A stretch of DNA of 47,159 nt, taken from NCBI GenBank assembly GCA_900314255.1, contig OMUP01000208.1, positions 1-47,159 on the forward strand, written 5' to 3'. Position numbers and translations under genes: made by a program. The notes beneath the pieces were generated by a model. It made no database searches. It saw only the letters and a program-made list of their open reading frames with translations, and was not told where the DNA came from. Positions 43,973 through 47,159 of the stretch are shown piece after piece. How positions within the stretch are numbered: the stretch's first letter is position 1; each line of letters starts with the position of its first letter. Source of the stretch: an uncultured Lachnospiraceae bacterium. Lineage in GTDB: Bacteria; Bacillota; Clostridia; Lachnospirales; Lachnospiraceae.

Positions 43973-44725
43973 ATGGAACTGGTACTTAAGAATCTGACGA
44001 AGGTGTACGGCCGGAATCTGGCTCTTGACCACGTGAATGTGACATTTCACGAGGGTGTGTGCGGAATTCTGGGGACCAACGGGGCGGGAAAGAGCACGCT
44101 GATGAATCTCATCACCGATACGATAGCCCGCACGGATGGGAAAATCCTGTTTAACGGGAAGGATACGCTGAAACTCGGCAGGGCCTTCCGGAAGATCGTC
44201 GGGTATATGCCGCAGATGCAGGGGTATTATCCGACATTTTCCGGCCGGAATTTTCTTGAGTACATGGCGGACATCAAAGAAATTCCGAGGCGGGAAGCGC
44301 AGAGTCAGATTGAGCAGCTGTTAAAGCTTGTCAACCTTGAGGATGTGGCGCATCAGAAGGTGAACAGCTACTCGGGCGGTATGAAACAGAGACTGCTGCT
44401 GGCACAGGCGCTGCTGGGAGATCCGCTGATACTGCTCCTTGATGAGCCGACGGCCGGACTGGACCCGAAGGAGCGGATACGGATCCGAAACTACATTCAT
44501 ACACTGGCGGCCAACCGCATTGTTCTGCTTACGACGCATATTGTGAGCGATGTGGAGACCATCGCCGATACGATTCTTCTGATGAAAAATGGCAGGATCG
44601 CGGAGTATAATACGATCCCGGAGCTGATAAAGAAGATGCGGGACGCAAGTTTGCAGTGCCCGGTATCGCCCACTCTGGAGGATATATACCTCTACTATCT
44701 GGACGCGCAGGAAGAAGCCGTGTGA
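43973..44725 (+). CDS. ABC transporter ATP-binding protein
   Basis: A 250-residue ATPase. Walker A is GTNGAGKST (residues 34-42), the Q-loop is in GYMPQMQGYYP, the signature is SYSGGMKQR and Walker B is LILLLDEPTAGLDP, with LLTTHIVSDVE as the H-loop. These features match ATPases of ABC-2-type exporters. I choose ATG 43973 behind AAGGAAAAGG; ATG 43952 is possible. It ends 31 bp inside the 3' end of the opposite-strand membrane gene, and no permease follows it on the same strand, so its likely partner is that convergent gene. Confidence 0.93.
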   Translation: MELVLKNLTKVYGRNLALDHVNVTFHEGVCGILGTNGAGKSTLMNLITDTIARTDGKILFNGKDTLKLGRAFRKIVGYMPQMQGYYPTFSGRNFLEYMADIKEIPRREAQSQIEQLLKLVNLEDVAHQKVNSYSGGMKQRLLLAQALLGDPLILLLDEPTAGLDPKERIRIRNYIHTLAANRIVLLTTHIVSDVETIADTILLMKNGRIAEYNTIPELIKKMRDASLQCPVSPTLEDIYLYYLDAQEEAV

Positions 44726-47013
44726 AGCCAGACTCTGCGTATGCAGATGATTTCCGCCACCAGGATGGCGAGAAGCACGACAAGCCTGACGAGTGCCGGA
44801 GCCTCGGCGCGCATCAGGCTGAGGCCTAAACGGCGGCCTTCCACAGCTCCGTACGGGTCAAAGAAAAGGAAACTCCGCAGGCGGCTGCTGCCCCATATAC
44901 AAAGGGCACCGGTGAGAGCCAGACTGATCAGCGTGGCCTGCCGGGTCTTTGTGCACAGAAGCGATATGAGCAGCGCCCCTTCACCGAGTACCGCAAGACC
45001 CAGAAACCGCAGTCCGAAAATAAAGACAAGAAACCCTGCTATGGGGATCGGAAAGATGGCGTCTCTCAGCCAGGACAGACTCTGAACCGGCGCCATAATG
45101 CCGGTGAAATGGTACAGGCGGTTCATCTGCAGAAGATCCGGCCCGTGCACGGCGAGAGGGAGCAGTGCGCAGAACGCCAGCAGGATTTTCTGCGTGCGGA
45201 CATAGAAAATCTGATCTCCACGGTGGCTTAAACGCAGCAGCGGCGCCACCAGGCACTCCGTCTCGTAGGCGTAGACACCGGACTGAAGAAACGTGACGGA
45301 AAGGCACAGAAACAGAGCGTAGAGACTGTAGCGCACCGGCGTGGAGCGGTCCCGCCCGATCAGTGCGTCCCAGTCCGACTCCGGCAGGATCCAGATGCGG
45401 ATACCTCTGTCGGCTTCAAGCGTCTGTGCAGCGCCGGTCAGTTCCCGCATCCGCTCCAGGCAGGAGGAGCGCAGAGCAATTCCGGCATGCCGGTACTGAG
45501 CGATATACCAGGTGGTTTCGTCAATCTGACCGGTTTCGTACTCTTTCTGCCGGTCAGCATATTCCGCTTCTCCCTCCTGTACGGCGGCGTCTTCGGAGGC
45601 AATCCAGGAGGAGACGGCATCCGAATCCCAGACGCCTGTCAGCTTCCGCTCCGTCTGAGCGAGAAGATTTTCAACCGGTTCCCGGTACGGAACCACCTGA
45701 GGCAGGAGACGGAGTGTCAGGAGGAAAAGGACGATGAGGAGGAACGCTCCGCCCCGTGTCTTAAGCGACTTGTGGACATCCATGGCCCAAGCCGGCATAC
45801 GCTGGAAAAAGCGGTCGGACAGATGTGCGAGCTGTCCGCTGAGCTTCAGAAGCGCATAGCTTCGGTCCCCTGGATGCTTTTTTTCATACAGACTCCAGAC
45901 TGCGGAAGACGATGCGGCGCAGAAGATGACGCCCGCCGCCTTACAGGCAGAGCTGACAGATACCGGGAATCCGAAGAAATTCAGATTGACATAGAGCCGG
46001 AGCGGATCAAACGTCAGGAGCCCCTGAAACAGGTTAACATAGTACAGCCAGTTCAGCGCGCTCTGGACCGGAATCAGCCGATAGGCTGTGTATTCCAGCC
46101 CGAAAAGGATAGCGAGAAAACCGACGGATGCCGGAAAGAAACTGCAGCTTTCCAGAATCAGCCAGGCAGCGAGCGCACAGACAAGAAGCGCGGCGTATTT
46201 CATGAGCAGTGCCTGCGCGAGAAACGTGCGGATCGTCATCCGGGAAGCGATCTGCTGAAGCGGCGCGACGGACTGCACGGCAGCCTGAAGCTGCGGCGTC
46301 CCGTAGAGTTGGCAGGTATACAGCCATTCCGATGCATACAGAGCCGAGGTGATAATCAGGACATACACGGCCAGAGCGGCCAGTCGCGAGAAAAACAGTC
46401 TGCCCCGTCCGCCCGGCGCTGCATGCTCTGCCGTCCACATGCCCACCCGTCGGCTTTCCGTCATAGAGAGCAGAAAAAACAGGATCAGGATCAGAACTAT
46501 GACCGGCCCTGATCGGTGCGACAGAATAAGCGTCACCGGGGAATAATCGCCGACCGTGAGGTGCATTCCGGCAAGCGGTGCATAGTCACTGACTGTTTTG
46601 TCCAGACTGCGCATGACAAATGATCCGCTTGTCCGGAAGATGGAAATCTGGCCGATTACGTCCGCATTTTTCTGAATCTGGGCGAGGTATTCCGGGTAGG
46701 AGGATTCCTCGCGGATGAGCGGCTCAACGAAGGTGAGTAAAACGACTTCTTCGTCCGTGAGATCTGTCCTGGTTTCCAGAGGCTCCGTTACCTGACGGAT
46801 CTTCTCTGCGGCATCCGCGATGTCCAGCCCGGCATATCCGGCGGCGGTCCGGCAGTACAGTTCCCGCACCGCTTCAGAGGACAGACCGCGCGCCATGGCG
46901 GCGGATTCCCAGCGGCTGTGTTCTTCATAGGCAAACAGACACAAGTCCGCCGCAAGAAGCATGGCTGTAAGAATCCATATCCGAATACTGAAAAAAAGCC
47001 GCCTCCATTCCAT
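44695..47013 (-). CDS. Large ABC-2-like membrane protein
   Basis: A 772-residue integral membrane protein with about a dozen hydrophobic segments arranged in two halves. The first half has a membrane helix at residues 8-28, an extracytoplasmic helical domain (about 30-165), then a cluster of helices to about 385. The second half repeats the layout with a helix at about 425, an extracytoplasmic region (450-555), and a C-terminal helix cluster. This resembles a tandem ABC-2 permease. ATG 47013 has AAGG nine bases upstream. It is convergent with, and overlaps, the ATPase gene by 31 bp. The 47014-47159 stretch shows nothing definite. Confidence 0.75.
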   Translation of the reverse strand: MEWRRLFFSIRIWILTAMLLAADLCLFAYEEHSRWESAAMARGLSSEAVRELYCRTAAGYAGLDIADAAEKIRQVTEPLETRTDLTDEEVVLLTFVEPLIREESSYPEYLAQIQKNADVIGQISIFRTSGSFVMRSLDKTVSDYAPLAGMHLTVGDYSPVTLILSHRSGPVIVLILILFFLLSMTESRRVGMWTAEHAAPGGRGRLFFSRLAALAVYVLIITSALYASEWLYTCQLYGTPQLQAAVQSVAPLQQIASRMTIRTFLAQALLMKYAALLVCALAAWLILESCSFFPASVGFLAILFGLEYTAYRLIPVQSALNWLYYVNLFQGLLTFDPLRLYVNLNFFGFPVSVSSACKAAGVIFCAASSSAVWSLYEKKHPGDRSYALLKLSGQLAHLSDRFFQRMPAWAMDVHKSLKTRGGAFLLIVLFLLTLRLLPQVVPYREPVENLLAQTERKLTGVWDSDAVSSWIASEDAAVQEGEAEYADRQKEYETGQIDETTWYIAQYRHAGIALRSSCLERMRELTGAAQTLEADRGIRIWILPESDWDALIGRDRSTPVRYSLYALFLCLSVTFLQSGVYAYETECLVAPLLRLSHRGDQIFYVRTQKILLAFCALLPLAVHGPDLLQMNRLYHFTGIMAPVQSLSWLRDAIFPIPIAGFLVFIFGLRFLGLAVLGEGALLISLLCTKTRQATLISLALTGALCIWGSSRLRSFLFFDPYGAVEGRRLGLSLMRAEAPALVRLVVLLAILVAEIICIRRVWLHTASSCASR

Positions 47014-47159
47014 ATACTATACCTTCTGCCTGACCGGGCGTGAACGCTTGGTTCATCCGTACGGGAGATGTTGAGAGAATACTGGTTTTCGCTGCCGGGT
47101 ACATAGTTGAATGCACAGAAAGAATCCGATTACCGTAATACAAAATGCTGTTTGCTGTT

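Noticed and set aside
46925-47159. 3' end of another minus-strand gene entering from the window edge
   Set aside because: The open frame would overlap the ABC-2-like gene by about 90 bp and shows no recognisable protein features.

Overview
The window looks like chromosomal DNA of a fairly GC-rich member of the Clostridia, most likely a gut Lachnospiraceae. The grounds are strong AGGAGG-type ribosome binding sites, Bacillota-type intrinsic terminators, an S-box upstream of metK, an L10 leader, Lpl/Yte-type sugar ABC transporters, and the mreB-recD2-comF and rpmG-secE-nusG-rplKAJL gene orders. I do not name a species.

Layout. (1) 1-11.7 kb is one plus-strand operon for rhamnogalacturonan-I (RG-I) oligosaccharides. 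It holds two ABC permeases (the first cut by the window edge), a solute-binding lipoprotein, a PL26/YetA-like lyase, a PL11 lyase, a CE4-type deacetylase and a GH106-like glycosidase. None of the four enzymes has a signal peptide, so oligomers are probably imported and then broken down in the cytoplasm. No ATPase subunit is present. (2) 11.7-19.2 kb carries a YesL/DUF624 protein, a PanE-like reductase, trpS, galE, glmM, a four-helix membrane protein, ispE and a GntR/FCD regulator. (3) 19.2-24 kb has repeat array A, then on the minus strand pncB, an unknown single-helix protein, plsC and apbE. (4) 24-27.8 kb has a lipoprotein with a trigger-factor-like FKBP domain, a DNA glycosylase-acylphosphatase fusion, a SAM-I riboswitch and metK. 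(5) 27.8-31 kb has repeat arrays B and C on either side of a gene for a PD-(D/E)XK-like nuclease. (6) 31-38.7 kb has mreB-recD2-comF, then rpmG-secE-nusG-rplK-rplA and rplJ-rplL behind an L10 leader. (7) 38.7-41.6 kb has repeat array D, a purine-type NCS2 permease and a phosphoribosyltransferase. (8) 41.6-47.2 kb has a more AT-rich stretch with a possible small RNA, a lipoprotein and a small secreted protein, followed by an ABC ATPase and a large ABC-2-like membrane protein in tail-to-tail orientation.

The most unusual content is the set of four intergenic arrays (A-D), about 47 units in total. Each unit is an imperfect palindrome with arms close to GTCAYCGGAAA and TTTCCGRTGAC, and units repeat every 61-63 bp, about six helical turns. 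All arrays run in the same orientation, lie outside genes, and have related (not unique) spacers, so they are not CRISPR. Arrays B and D also contain copies displaced by six units (371-372 bp). The only nuclease-like gene in the window sits between arrays B and C. This repeat-nuclease arrangement is the best candidate for an undescribed system; any function is inference.
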